A stretch of 9,616 bases of DNA from VFHP01 sp964443385 (GCA_964443385.1 CAYUCO010000019.1:1-9616), one strand, 5' to 3'; counted from the stretch's first letter, positions 1 through 6,693 are shown. The notes: generated by a model not told the origin, from the sequence alone. Numbers and translations are program-made.

Positions 1-1115
1 GTTACTGTGGTGGCGTCTGGTTGAGTCGTCATTCTTTCCCTTATGACTCTTTCCATTCTTAAGAATCCGACTCTGAGCTGGTTTTGCAATAATTCTCCCA
101 CAGCTCTTATTCTTCGATTACCAAGATGATCTATATCATCATGGCCTTCCTGGGAGTTATTTACCATTATCATTTTTCTTATAACTGAGACTAGGTCATC
201 TCTGGTCAAAGTGCATTCTGTGTTTTCAACATCGATTTCCAGCCTTCTGTTTAATTTATACCTACCCACATTACCCAAGTCGTATCTTCTAGGGTTGAAG
301 AATAGGTTTTCCATAAGGTTGCGGGCATTTTCCACGTTTGGTGGCTCACCTGGTCTGAGTCGCTTGTAGAATTCTAGTAGTGCTTGATCTTGTGTTTTTA
401 TTTGCCCGTCTCTTTCAAGGGTGGTAGCAATGTATTTATGGTTTGGATTGTTGTCAACGTCGTCGAAAATGGAAAGTATCTCGGATTCTTCCACTATACC
501 AATTGCCTTTAACAAAGTAGTAACTGATGCTCGTCTCTTACGGTCAACTTTGACGGATAGTACATCTTTGTTATTTGTTTCGAACTCTAGCCACGCACCC
601 CTATACGGAATGAGCTTACCGAAACACATATCTCTATCAGTTGTAATGTCTTTTTCTACGGTAAAGTAGACTCCAGGTGACCTTACCAGCTGACTCACCA
701 CAACTCTTTCCGCCCCGTTTATGATGAAGGTGCCCTGAGATGTCATCAAAGGTATGTTACCCATGAAAAGCCTTTGTTCTTTGACTTCACCTGTTTCTTT
801 TATTAATAACCGAGTTGTTATGTAAAGAGGAGCCTCAAAGGTTATCTCCCTTACTCGGCATTCTTGTTCAGTGTATTTAGGTGTCTGGAATTCGTGATCC
901 AAGAATGATAGCTCGAATCTGCCCCCTGTAAAATCTTGTATGGGAGAGATTTCTTGAAACAGAGAAGTCAAACAATCTCCAACAAACCATTCAAAAGACT
1001 CCATTTGAAGTTGTATCAGGTTTGGCACGTCCAGTATCTGTGGAATTTTTGCGTAGGTCTTTTTTGGCACGGTAATATCCGGATTGTTAACAGTTCGAAC
1101 AGATGAAGGGCTCAT
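1..1115 (-). CDS. rpoB: DNA-directed RNA polymerase subunit beta, N-terminal part (cut by window edge)
   Basis: Catalytic beta subunit of bacterial RNA polymerase. I translated the minus strand from the ATG at 1115-1113; it stays open for 371 codons to the window edge. Recognisable pieces in order are the N-terminal IPQILDVPNLIQLQMESF block (about residues 24-41), PLMTSQGTFIINGAERVVVSQL (about 122-143), RSPGVYF (145-151, containing the equivalent of the N-terminal rifampicin-site valine), NLFFNPRRYDLGNVGRYKLNRRL (about 270-292) and DDIDHLGNRRIRAVGELL (326-343). The fragment stops shortly before the main rifampicin-resistance region. An in-frame TGA four codons upstream of the ATG leaves no alternative start. 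The AGGAG at 1131-1127 is 11 nt away, a long spacing. rpoB here starts its own transcription unit behind a dtxR-family gene, rather than directly following rplL. Identity is certain; the C-terminal two thirds lie outside the window. Confidence 0.98.
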   Translation of the reverse strand, partial: MSPSSVRTVNNPDITVPKKTYAKIPQILDVPNLIQLQMESFEWFVGDCLTSLFQEISPIQDFTGGRFELSFLDHEFQTPKYTEQECRVREITFEAPLYITTRLLIKETGEVKEQRLFMGNIPLMTSQGTFIINGAERVVVSQLVRSPGVYFTVEKDITTDRDMCFGKLIPYRGAWLEFETNNKDVLSVKVDRKRRASVTTLLKAIGIVEESEILSIFDDVDNNPNHKYIATTLERDGQIKTQDQALLEFYKRLRPGEPPNVENARNLMENLFFNPRRYDLGNVGRYKLNRRLEIDVENTECTLTRDDLVSVIRKMIMVNNSQEGHDDIDHLGNRRIRAVGELLQNQLRVGFLRMERVIRERMTTQPDATTV

Positions 1116-1126
1116 GGCAATTCACG

Positions 1127-1131
1127 CTCCT
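1127..1131 (-). promoter_or_regulatory. Shine-Dalgarno of rpoB, long spacing
   Basis: AGGAG on the minus strand lies 11 nt before the rpoB ATG. This spacing is longer than the usual 5-9 nt, but no other in-frame start exists because a TGA lies four codons upstream of the ATG. Confidence 0.6.
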
Positions 1132-1169
1132 GGGTTAATTAAGAATGTGGTTTACTTAGACGCGAAAAC

Positions 1170-1191
1170 GAGACAACGTTTATGTTGCCTC
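1170..1191 (-). other. Hairpin in the rpoB 5' leader
   Basis: Read on the minus strand, GAGGCAAC (1191-1184), a 6-nt loop and GTTGTCTC (1177-1170) form an 8-bp stem with one G-U pair, followed by GTTTTC. It lies between the rpoB promoter and its ribosome binding site. The T-tract is short, so as a terminator it would be weak. An attenuator, a pause site or an mRNA-stabilising stem are all possible. A second near copy of the left arm, GAGGCAGAC at 1226-1218, could pair with the same right arm. Confidence 0.5.
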
Positions 1192-1244
1192 GGATTTATA
1201 AATAGAATAGAAAATGTGTCTGCCTCATAAAATGACAATAACCC

Positions 1245-1273
1245 ATTGTATACCTAACAATAATCGACGTCAA
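1245..1273 (-). promoter_or_regulatory. sigma70-type promoter for rpoB
   Basis: On the minus strand, -35 TTGACG (1273-1268) and -10 TACAAT (1250-1245) are separated by exactly 17 bp; each box matches consensus at five of six positions. It starts about 30 nt beyond the stop of the upstream dtxR-family gene and predicts a transcription start near 1238, with a leader of about 120 nt before rpoB. Confidence 0.75.
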
Positions 1274-1303
1274 TAGGCTAAAAATATGTTAGGAAAAGTC
1301 AAT

Positions 1304-2017
1304 CTATTCCTGAGTTACCCATATGCGGCTAGCTACTAGGTGTCCAATAGCGCCCTCACCATTTGTGGTCTTAATTATTATTATCCCTTTGTGTAAGCTG
1401 GATTCGATAATTTCCACTTTTTCATCAGGGAGAACATTTTGGGTCACTAGGAAACTTAATAGTTCCTGGTCTTCTTCTGGCACTCTTATAACTCGACATA
1501 CATTTCCCTCTCCAACATCTCTTAGTGAAATTATGGGCTTATCTGGAGGTGAGTATTTGCTGTCTGGTATTGGTCCACCAAATGGACAAGTGGTTGGATA
1601 CCCTAGTAGTTCGTCGATTTTGGCTTCCACTTCAGGGGAAATGGCGTGTTCTAATCGGTGAGCTTCTATGTGGGCTTTATCAAGATCCAAACCAAGTAAA
1701 TCCACCACAAATCGTTCAGCAAGTCGGTGTCTCCTGATCATATCCTTTGCAGCCACTAATCCTTGTGCAGTCAATTTAACTTCTTTGTCGCTACCGAGGG
1801 TTAACAAATCTTCCTTTGACATTCTCCTCAACATTCCAAGTACGGATGGGAGACTTGTTCCCAGTCCTTCACTGGCTGGTAAGGATTTAAGGTGTTCTGC
1901 TAAATGTGCAGGAGTTGCTTTGATTCCTTCCTCTGATAAAATAAATAGTGAGAGCAAATAGTTTTCTGCAACCTGCGATAGTTTGTCAGTGTTAATTGTG
2001 TTTTTACGGTTTGTCAT
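1304..2017 (-). CDS. DtxR/MntR-family metal-dependent transcriptional regulator with FeoA-like domain
   Basis: A 237-residue repressor of the iron- or manganese-responsive DtxR family: with bound metal it dimerises and blocks promoters of metal uptake genes. A winged helix-turn-helix spans about residues 12-95. The dimerisation and metal-binding domain covers about 96-150, with HRLAERFVVDLLGLD, then AHIEAHRLEHAISPEV and the family signature CPFGGPIP (144-151). An SH3-like FeoA domain covers about 160-237. By alignment from memory, the DtxR ligands H79, E83, H98, C102, E105 and H106 correspond to H97, E101, H116, H120, E123 and H124, so the usual Cys (Glu in MntR) is His. About eight extra residues (LPASEG region, 46-51) precede the recognition helix. 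The ATG at 2017 has no clear Shine-Dalgarno. It is divergent from pncA. Family is certain; metal and targets are unknown. Confidence 0.93.
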   Translation of the reverse strand: MTNRKNTINTDKLSQVAENYLLSLFILSEEGIKATPAHLAEHLKSLPASEGLGTSLPSVLGMLRRMSKEDLLTLGSDKEVKLTAQGLVAAKDMIRRHRLAERFVVDLLGLDLDKAHIEAHRLEHAISPEVEAKIDELLGYPTTCPFGGPIPDSKYSPPDKPIISLRDVGEGNVCRVIRVPEEDQELLSFLVTQNVLPDEKVEIIESSLHKGIIIIKTTNGEGAIGHLVASRIWVTQE

Positions 2018-2140
2018 GTATTTATCGGCATCTTAAATTCTTTTATGTTAGTACAAGCACCACATAAACAATTTTCTTTCAACGGTATTAATGTCATCGT
2101 CTTGGATATCATCAGAATTTTACCACATGGATATAATATG

Positions 2141-2170
2141 CGATACAATTCTTAATTGAGGCTAGTATCG
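2141..2170. repeat. Nested inverted repeats around the pncA -35 box
   Basis: CGATAC at 2141-2146 is the reverse complement of GTATCG at 2165-2170. Between them lies a shorter palindrome, CAATT-CTT-AATTG, at 2146-2158. The group covers the -35 box of the pncA promoter candidate. It could be a regulator site; the arms are short and AT-rich, so chance is possible. Confidence 0.35.
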
Positions 2171-2184
2171 AAAATACCCATAAT
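2156..2184 (+). promoter_or_regulatory. Promoter candidate for the pncA-pncB operon
   Basis: -35 TTGAGG (2156-2161) and -10 CATAAT (2179-2184) with a 17-bp spacer; TTGA and ATAAT match consensus. The predicted start is near 2191, about 60 nt before the pncA ATG. The -10 lies inside a 19-bp inverted repeat and the -35 lies inside a second one. A TATAAT at 2132-2137 is an alternative -10 but lacks a good -35. I found no convincing promoter on the minus strand for the divergent dtxR-family gene. Confidence 0.5.
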
Positions 2185-2191
2185 AGGTATT
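2173..2191. promoter_or_regulatory. 19-bp operator-like inverted repeat over the pncA -10 box
   Basis: AATACC (2173-2178) and GGTATT (2186-2191) are perfect 6-bp arms with a 7-bp centre holding most of the -10 box. The total of 19 bp equals the usual length of DtxR-family boxes, and a DtxR-family gene lies divergently about 160 bp away. The bases do not match the classical DtxR/IdeR box. Binding by this regulator, or by an unlinked NAD-responsive one, is inference. Confidence 0.4.
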
Positions 2192-2253
2192 GCAGTAAAT
2201 TTAAGGCTTGGTTATTATGGTTCCGCAAAATTCACTTGATTATGGTTGAAGCT

Positions 2254-2787
2254 ATGGCTAATGTGGTACTGATTATAGATATGGTAAGAGGGTTTTTGGA
2301 GAACGGTAATCTATACTGTGGAGATGATTCCCGAACTATTATACCGAATGTGACTAAACTTCTGGATTCGGAGGTTAAGAATAACTCTGACCTAATATTT
2401 ATATGCGATAGTCATGAACTCGGAGATTTGGAGTTTCAAATGTTCCCAGTCCATTGTCTATCAGGGTCATCAGAAACGGAATTGATACCAGAACTGGCTA
2501 ACTATAGTGGACTGAGAATCGATAAAAAGAGATACAGTGCATTCTATGAAACCGAGCTGGCTAGGCATCTAGAGAGATTAAATCCGAATAAAGTGATAGT
2601 TTGTGGCGTTTGTACCGATATATGTGTGATGCATACTGTATCGGACGCTCGTAACAGAGATTATAACGTTACGATTCCAGCAGATGCAGTAGCATCATTT
2701 GACTTAGATGCACATAAATGGGCTATGGGTCACATGGAGAAAATTTTAGGAGCTCACATATCGTCTGTAAATGACATGGTATCGTGA
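2254..2787 (+). CDS. pncA: Nicotinamidase (isochorismatase-fold cysteine hydrolase)
   Basis: Predicted to hydrolyse nicotinamide to nicotinate and ammonia in the cytoplasm, the first step of bacterial NAD salvage. Counting from the ATG at 2254 (177 residues), the catalytic triad is Asp9 (VVLIIDMVRGF), Lys91 (DKKRYSAFYET) and Cys124 (CGVCTDICVMHT). Metal ligands are probably Asp52, His54, Glu60 and His67 (CDSHELGDLEFQMFPVHC), the Asp/His/Glu/His arrangement known from some nicotinamidases. Starts at 2236 (TTG) and 2242 (ATG) are also open in frame. I prefer 2254 because the protein then begins MANVVLIIDM, with the catalytic Asp at the usual position 8-10, and a weak GAAG precedes it; no start has a strong Shine-Dalgarno. 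The next gene begins 25 bp downstream and acts on the product, which supports nicotinamidase over a generic isochorismatase-like hydrolase. Confidence 0.88.
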   Translation: MANVVLIIDMVRGFLENGNLYCGDDSRTIIPNVTKLLDSEVKNNSDLIFICDSHELGDLEFQMFPVHCLSGSSETELIPELANYSGLRIDKKRYSAFYETELARHLERLNPNKVIVCGVCTDICVMHTVSDARNRDYNVTIPADAVASFDLDAHKWAMGHMEKILGAHISSVNDMVS

Positions 2788-2812
2788 TAGAGATTTATTA
2801 TAAAGGATTTTA

Positions 2813-3805
2813 ATGTCACAGTCAGAATTTGACCCGAAACCATCACTAATGATCGGGGACACCGCCGACATAGCTTTGCACAGGAGTATATCCGTTCTAC
2901 GTAGCGAAGGAGTGAATCCGTTAGTTACCATGGATTTTACTTCGACTTCAGCCGGGGTATTTTGTGGTATAAATGAAATCAAGTCTTTATTGCATAAAAT
3001 TCTACCCGAAAGCAACAGGAATGTGTGGGCCATTGAGGAGGGCTCAGACATTACAGACCAAGAATTGGTTCTTCAAATTACGGCACCATACAATTCATTT
3101 GCTATATATGAAACTGCGATTACTGGGATAATGTCCCATTGTACTGGGTGGGCTACTGCTAGTAGAGATTGCGTCGAAGCAGCGGCCGGCGTTCCGGTCA
3201 TTTCTACTGGTTCCGCTATAGTACATCCACATGTTGCCGGTATTATGGACTACTCTGCAGTGGTTGGTGGATGTGTTTCTTGTACAACAACCCTGGGAAG
3301 CAAATTGGCAGGCATAAATCCATCCGGTTCTATATCCCCCAACGTTATTCTTTTAATAGGAGATGCTGTGATGGCTATGCAAAATTTTGATAAAAATATG
3401 CCACAGGAGTATCCCAGAATGGCCCCGGTTAATGTGATAAAAGATGAACTTGAAGAAACGTTAGCGCTTGCGAGGGTAATGGGTCAAAGATTGAGAGGAG
3501 TTATATTGGATGGAAGTGCTAATGTGAACCCAGAGAGAGTAAAAGAGTTACGGGCTAGACTCTCATTATCTGGTTACCCTCATGTTGAGGTTTTGGTCAG
3601 GGGGAACATATCTGCTGAGGATATTAGGAGTTATTCTCAATCCGGAGTCTCCGTGAATGCTTTTGGAGTTGCAGATTATATTAGCGCTGCTAGTCCTCTT
3701 GAATTCAAAGCAAATATTAGCAAAGTCGACGATCAACCGGCCGCCAGGAGGGGAAGTATACCTGGTTCCGGATCAAATCCTAGGTTAATTAATATAATCC
3801 AGTAG
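2813..3805 (+). CDS. pncB: Nicotinate phosphoribosyltransferase-like protein, divergent at signature motifs
   Basis: A 330-residue member of the nicotinate phosphoribosyltransferase family, whose standard members make nicotinate mononucleotide from nicotinate and PRPP. The order of motifs is kept: TADIALHRS (17-25), EEGSDITDQELVLQI (75-89), YETAITGIMSHCTGWATASR (99-118), GSAIVHPHVAG (133-143), PSGSISPNVILLIGDAV (170-186), LRGVILDGSANVNPERV (228-243), VNAFGVADYIS (281-291) and a basic glycine-rich tail near 310-322. Compared with the family pattern I recall, several signature residues differ: TADIYF, GxRxxHP, GTxPH, RLDT and GVGT read TADIAL, GSAIVHP, GSISP, ILDGS and GVAD. AAAGGA at 2802-2807, 5 nt before the ATG, is a good Shine-Dalgarno. 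It is co-transcribed with pncA and its 3' end overlaps convergent tilS by 17 bp. The fold is confident; activity on nicotinate is less so. Confidence 0.8.
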   Translation: MSQSEFDPKPSLMIGDTADIALHRSISVLRSEGVNPLVTMDFTSTSAGVFCGINEIKSLLHKILPESNRNVWAIEEGSDITDQELVLQITAPYNSFAIYETAITGIMSHCTGWATASRDCVEAAAGVPVISTGSAIVHPHVAGIMDYSAVVGGCVSCTTTLGSKLAGINPSGSISPNVILLIGDAVMAMQNFDKNMPQEYPRMAPVNVIKDELEETLALARVMGQRLRGVILDGSANVNPERVKELRARLSLSGYPHVEVLVRGNISAEDIRSYSQSGVSVNAFGVADYISAASPLEFKANISKVDDQPAARRGSIPGSGSNPRLINIIQ

Positions 3806-5219
3806 CATTAAACTCAATGGTGACGACCTTTATAGCGTTAGTGTTTATTGCGAATCCGTCTGCTTTTCTGTAACCGACAACCCAGATAATTTTATCACCT
3901 AGAGTTACAATAGGGACCGAGTCCCTTTTAGAGTTTGGTATTTTGGTATCTACCATGAAATCTTGCAGCTTTTTTGCATTGTTCATACCGGTGGGGACGA
4001 ATTTGTCCCCGGGTAATCTACCTCTAACGAATATAGGTTCTTCTATTTTCTCGGCTTCTAAGGAAATTATATACTCACTGGACAATTTTGTAGAAGATGT
4101 TTTTTCAACGTAAGAAACGATTTCCCATCCGGGAATAGTTGTTATCCCAGGTACTTTTATTAAGTGTTTAGCTAAGATTTGGGTTTTAGTTTCGGCCAGA
4201 CAGTTTTTTGATACAAATTGTACTTCTTTATTGTCTATACGAACTATGAGGTTGTTAGGCAAGTGTACGATTTTACTTTTACCATTACTCGCCAAATCCA
4301 ATATTGCATCTATATGTGCGCTCTTGATTTTTTTGGTGTTGCCAACTATTTTTTCATAGGCCAACAGAATCAAATTTGTTTGTATAACACGGTGTTGTTC
4401 ACAGAAAGCATATCTCGAAAAAGTTACGCCATTTGGCGTGGAAATTATCACGTGTTTCATAGTCTCCAAAGTGATTGATTCAATATAGTCTTGATAGTGT
4501 CTCGCTGCCGAACTCATCCTTAGTAAAGCTTTGTCGAAACCTTGGTTATAAGACTTGATTCTAGGTATCAAATCAGCTCTTATTTTGTTTCTGGTGAAAT
4601 GTATTGATGAATTAGATGTGTCTATTCTTGGCTGCAAGTTGTAGAAAGAACAATATTTTTCTGTTGAATCTTTGTCGACGTTCAATAATGGTCGCACCAA
4701 CACAGTATAGGTATTGGTGTCTACAGACTGCCATTTGCTGAAAGGGGACATTCCGAGTAAGCCGTCCAATCCAGTGCCTCTGATCAAGTGCATCAGAATT
4801 GTTTCGACTTGATCGTTTTTTGTATGTCCAAGTACTATTCCGAATCCTTTTTCTTCCGTGACTACGCTAGAGAGAAATTCGTACCTCATGTTTCTAGCTG
4901 CCTCTTCTATTGAGGTTTTATTTGTTTTTGCATAATCTTTCACATTGCCGAATCTAGTGGTATACGGCAGTCTTAGTTGGCTTGCCATATCAATGACAAA
5001 CCTTTCATCGTCATCAGATTCTCTTCCCCGTAGACCATGGTTCATGTGAGCTATGTGAAGCTTTAGATCAAGTTCGTCTTTCAGATCATTAAGCGCGAGT
5101 AACAGGGCCAGTGAGTCCGATCCTCCAGATAAAGCTACTACTAATGGTTTAATCCGGTCATGATCCGGTATTACACCCAGTGTTCTTTTGACGTCTTTTT
5201 TGATGTTATGTTCGATCAT
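3789..5219 (-). CDS. tilS: tRNA(Ile)-lysidine synthetase
   Basis: Uses ATP and lysine to convert C34 of the CAU-anticodon tRNA-Ile to lysidine, so that it reads AUA; essential in most bacteria. The N-terminal PP-loop ATPase has SGGSDS at 31-36, then HMNHGLRG (58-65), GHTKNDQVETILMHLIRGTG (131-150) and NSSIHFTRNKIRADLIPRI (203-221). The middle linker is divergent. The C-terminal TilS domain is clear at about 399-435 (GRLPGDKFVPTG, then KKLQDFMVDTKIPNSKRD). The 476-residue length is full size. In the DDQxET motif the first Asp is Asn, which I believe is tolerated in some TilS proteins. AAAGG lies only 1 nt before the ATG, too close to be a normal Shine-Dalgarno, so translation may rely on coupling to the gene 25 bp upstream. 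It ends tail-to-tail inside pncB. Confidence 0.95.
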   Translation of the reverse strand: MIEHNIKKDVKRTLGVIPDHDRIKPLVVALSGGSDSLALLLALNDLKDELDLKLHIAHMNHGLRGRESDDDERFVIDMASQLRLPYTTRFGNVKDYAKTNKTSIEEAARNMRYEFLSSVVTEEKGFGIVLGHTKNDQVETILMHLIRGTGLDGLLGMSPFSKWQSVDTNTYTVLVRPLLNVDKDSTEKYCSFYNLQPRIDTSNSSIHFTRNKIRADLIPRIKSYNQGFDKALLRMSSAARHYQDYIESITLETMKHVIISTPNGVTFSRYAFCEQHRVIQTNLILLAYEKIVGNTKKIKSAHIDAILDLASNGKSKIVHLPNNLIVRIDNKEVQFVSKNCLAETKTQILAKHLIKVPGITTIPGWEIVSYVEKTSSTKLSSEYIISLEAEKIEEPIFVRGRLPGDKFVPTGMNNAKKLQDFMVDTKIPNSKRDSVPIVTLGDKIIWVVGYRKADGFAINTNAIKVVTIEFNATGLY

Positions 5220-5244
5220 ACCTTTGCATTTACAGAGTGTAGTT

Positions 5245-6513
5245 TTATTTGTTATACGAATGATGGTTTTTTGTTATTGTTACTTTTTCTATTTTCATTT
5301 TAGTTAATTCTGTGACCACTAGACGAATATCTTTGTATACAAAATGATCTCCTGCTACTGGTATTTTACCCAAATTTTCGAGTATGAATCCTGCTATCGT
5401 TTCGTAATCTCCCTTGGGTAAATCCAAGCCTAGTTCTTCATTTGCCTCTTCTATTTGCATCCCAGCATCTATGATGAAGATGTTTTCATCTATCTCTTCA
5501 TATTCCATTTCAGGAAGTTCACCATCTTCTCCAACGGGACCAACTATTTCTTCGGTCAATTGTTTCAAGGTCACTATTCCAGATATACCTCCAAATTCAT
5601 CAACCGCTATAGCAATCTGGTTACCTACTTGTTGCATTTCACCAAACAGGGTGCCGACTGTTTTGGTTTCAGGAACGAAATCTACTGGTCTCAGCAGTGT
5701 AGTTACATTTCCTGAATCATATATGTTGCCTTGTGCAATGGCTCCCATAACATCCTTAAGGAGAAGTATACCTAGGATATTTTCTGGATTTTCTTGGTAA
5801 ACCGGAAAACGTGAGTGGGAATAGTTTTGATAGATCTCGAAAAACTGCTTTAAATTTGTGCCGGATTCAATCAAAACAAGTTCTGGTCTGGGTGTCATAA
5901 TTTCTTTCAGTTGACGATCGCCGAATCGGAATACATTCTCTAGCATTTGTGCCTCTTGTTCCTCAACAGAACCTGATTCACGGCCAATGGATATAGCCGT
6001 TTTAACCTCGTCCTCACTAAAATACGCTCTATTGTCACTGCCCAGACAGAAAGCTACAATCCTGTTTATTCCTTGAAGGGATAAGGCGATGGGGAACAGC
6101 AATTTTTCCATAACATTGATTATTCTAGAGGAGAAGAAAAAAAGTGATTCCGGATATCTTATCCCAATAGTTTTGGGGAGTGTTTCTCCTAATATCAGTA
6201 GTATTACTGTACTTATGATAGTTGCTAAGAGCACTCCTCTGCCTTCCCCTATCAAACCTATCAAAATTACGGTAAATAATGCAGCAAACGCGGTGTTTAC
6301 CAAATTGTTTACTAGGAGTATTGTGGGTAAAACCCGTTCTGGTTCCTCCATCATTTTGGATACGCGTTCAGCTCCGGCTATTCTATTTTCAGCCATACTC
6401 CTTATTCTTACTCTTCTAAGAGATAAGAATGCTGCCTCTGAACTCGAAAAAAAAGCAGACAATATCAGGCAGGGAAGTAGCAGAATTAGATAAATAGTTG
6501 ATATGTGATCCAT
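5245..6513 (-). CDS. CNNM/CorC (HlyC)-family membrane protein with CBS pair
   Basis: An inner-membrane protein of the CNNM/CorC group, implicated in magnesium and divalent-cation transport or resistance; older annotations call it hemolysin-related. In 422 residues it shows a DUF21/CNNM domain with hydrophobic segments at about 5-30, 62-88, 92-113 and 125-155, including FFSSSEAAFLSLRR and GETLPKTIGIRYPE. A CBS pair follows: CBS1 from about 203 (EIMTPRPEL) to 262 and CBS2 at about 270-325 (VDEFGGISGIVTLKQLTEEIVG). The CorC_HlyC domain covers about 340-415 (GDYETIAGFILENLGKIP). GAGGTGG a few nt before the ATG is a strong Shine-Dalgarno. It leads the unit containing tilS (25-bp gap) and has its own near-consensus promoter. 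The exact cation and direction of transport cannot be read from the sequence. Confidence 0.93.
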   Translation of the reverse strand: MDHISTIYLILLLPCLILSAFFSSSEAAFLSLRRVRIRSMAENRIAGAERVSKMMEEPERVLPTILLVNNLVNTAFAALFTVILIGLIGEGRGVLLATIISTVILLILGETLPKTIGIRYPESLFFFSSRIINVMEKLLFPIALSLQGINRIVAFCLGSDNRAYFSEDEVKTAISIGRESGSVEEQEAQMLENVFRFGDRQLKEIMTPRPELVLIESGTNLKQFFEIYQNYSHSRFPVYQENPENILGILLLKDVMGAIAQGNIYDSGNVTTLLRPVDFVPETKTVGTLFGEMQQVGNQIAIAVDEFGGISGIVTLKQLTEEIVGPVGEDGELPEMEYEEIDENIFIIDAGMQIEEANEELGLDLPKGDYETIAGFILENLGKIPVAGDHFVYKDIRLVVTELTKMKIEKVTITKNHHSYNK

Positions 6514-6658
6514 ATATCCACCTCGGTTTAATGCTTATTCTAGTATCATTTAAGAATGTGCGTGATGCCAATTTGGTATTGGGGAATGATTAACTATAAC
6601 GCTCAGAAGGTTAATGTTAATATAAGAGGTAAAGAGTTTCCCAAAGAAGAATCCGTTT
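6514..6658 (-). other. Predicted 5' leader of the CorC-family gene, about 145 nt
   Basis: The promoter at 6665-6693 predicts a long untranslated leader. It contains a tandem 6-bp repeat, GTTAATGTTAAT on the plus strand at 6610-6621; either copy can pair with ATTAAC at 6589-6594 to form an AT-rich stem. I do not recognise a magnesium (M-box) riboswitch, a tRNA or a leader peptide in it. Confidence 0.3.
6573..6600 (+). promoter_or_regulatory. Weak promoter candidate for the inositol-monophosphatase-family gene
   Basis: TTGGTA (6573-6578) and TATAAC (6595-6600) with 16-bp spacing on the plus strand, about 170 bp upstream of the gene. A TAAAAT at 6731-6736 is closer but has no good -35. Neither is compelling. 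Confidence 0.22.
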
Positions 6659-6664
6659 GCAGAA

Positions 6665-6693
6665 ATCATAGCATCGCCTCATTATAGTGTCAA
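6665..6693 (-). promoter_or_regulatory. Strong sigma70-type promoter for the CorC-tilS unit
   Basis: On the minus strand, -35 TTGACA (6693-6688) is a perfect match and -10 TATGAT (6670-6665) matches five of six, with a 17-bp spacer. The predicted start is near 6658. It faces away from the phosphatase gene and towards the CorC-family gene. Confidence 0.8.

Noticed and set aside
421..669. Plus-strand open frame of 82 codons within rpoB
   Set aside because: It is antisense to the unambiguous rpoB reading frame, has no Shine-Dalgarno and encodes nothing recognisable.
1323..1961. Three overlapping plus-strand frames antisense to the dtxR-family gene
   Set aside because: They are shadows of a conserved coding sequence with low-complexity Ser-rich translations.
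2746..3051. Minus-strand 101-codon frame overlapping pncA and pncB
   Set aside because: It crosses the boundary of two well-supported genes on the other strand and resembles no family.
3993..4010. GGGGAC/GTCCCC hairpin about 190 nt past the pncB stop
   Set aside because: No T-run follows on either strand, and the bases encode the conserved LPGDKFVPTG motif of TilS, so it is probably a coding by-product rather than a terminator.
4793..4828. Asp to Asn change in the DDQxET motif of TilS as a sign of inactivation
   Set aside because: All other TilS motifs are intact, including SGGSDS and the C-terminal domain, and I recall Asn at this position in other functional TilS proteins.
6089..6493. Plus-strand 134-codon frame inside the CorC-family gene
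   Set aside because: Its hydrophobic stretches are complements of the membrane-segment codons of the real gene; there is no start signal.
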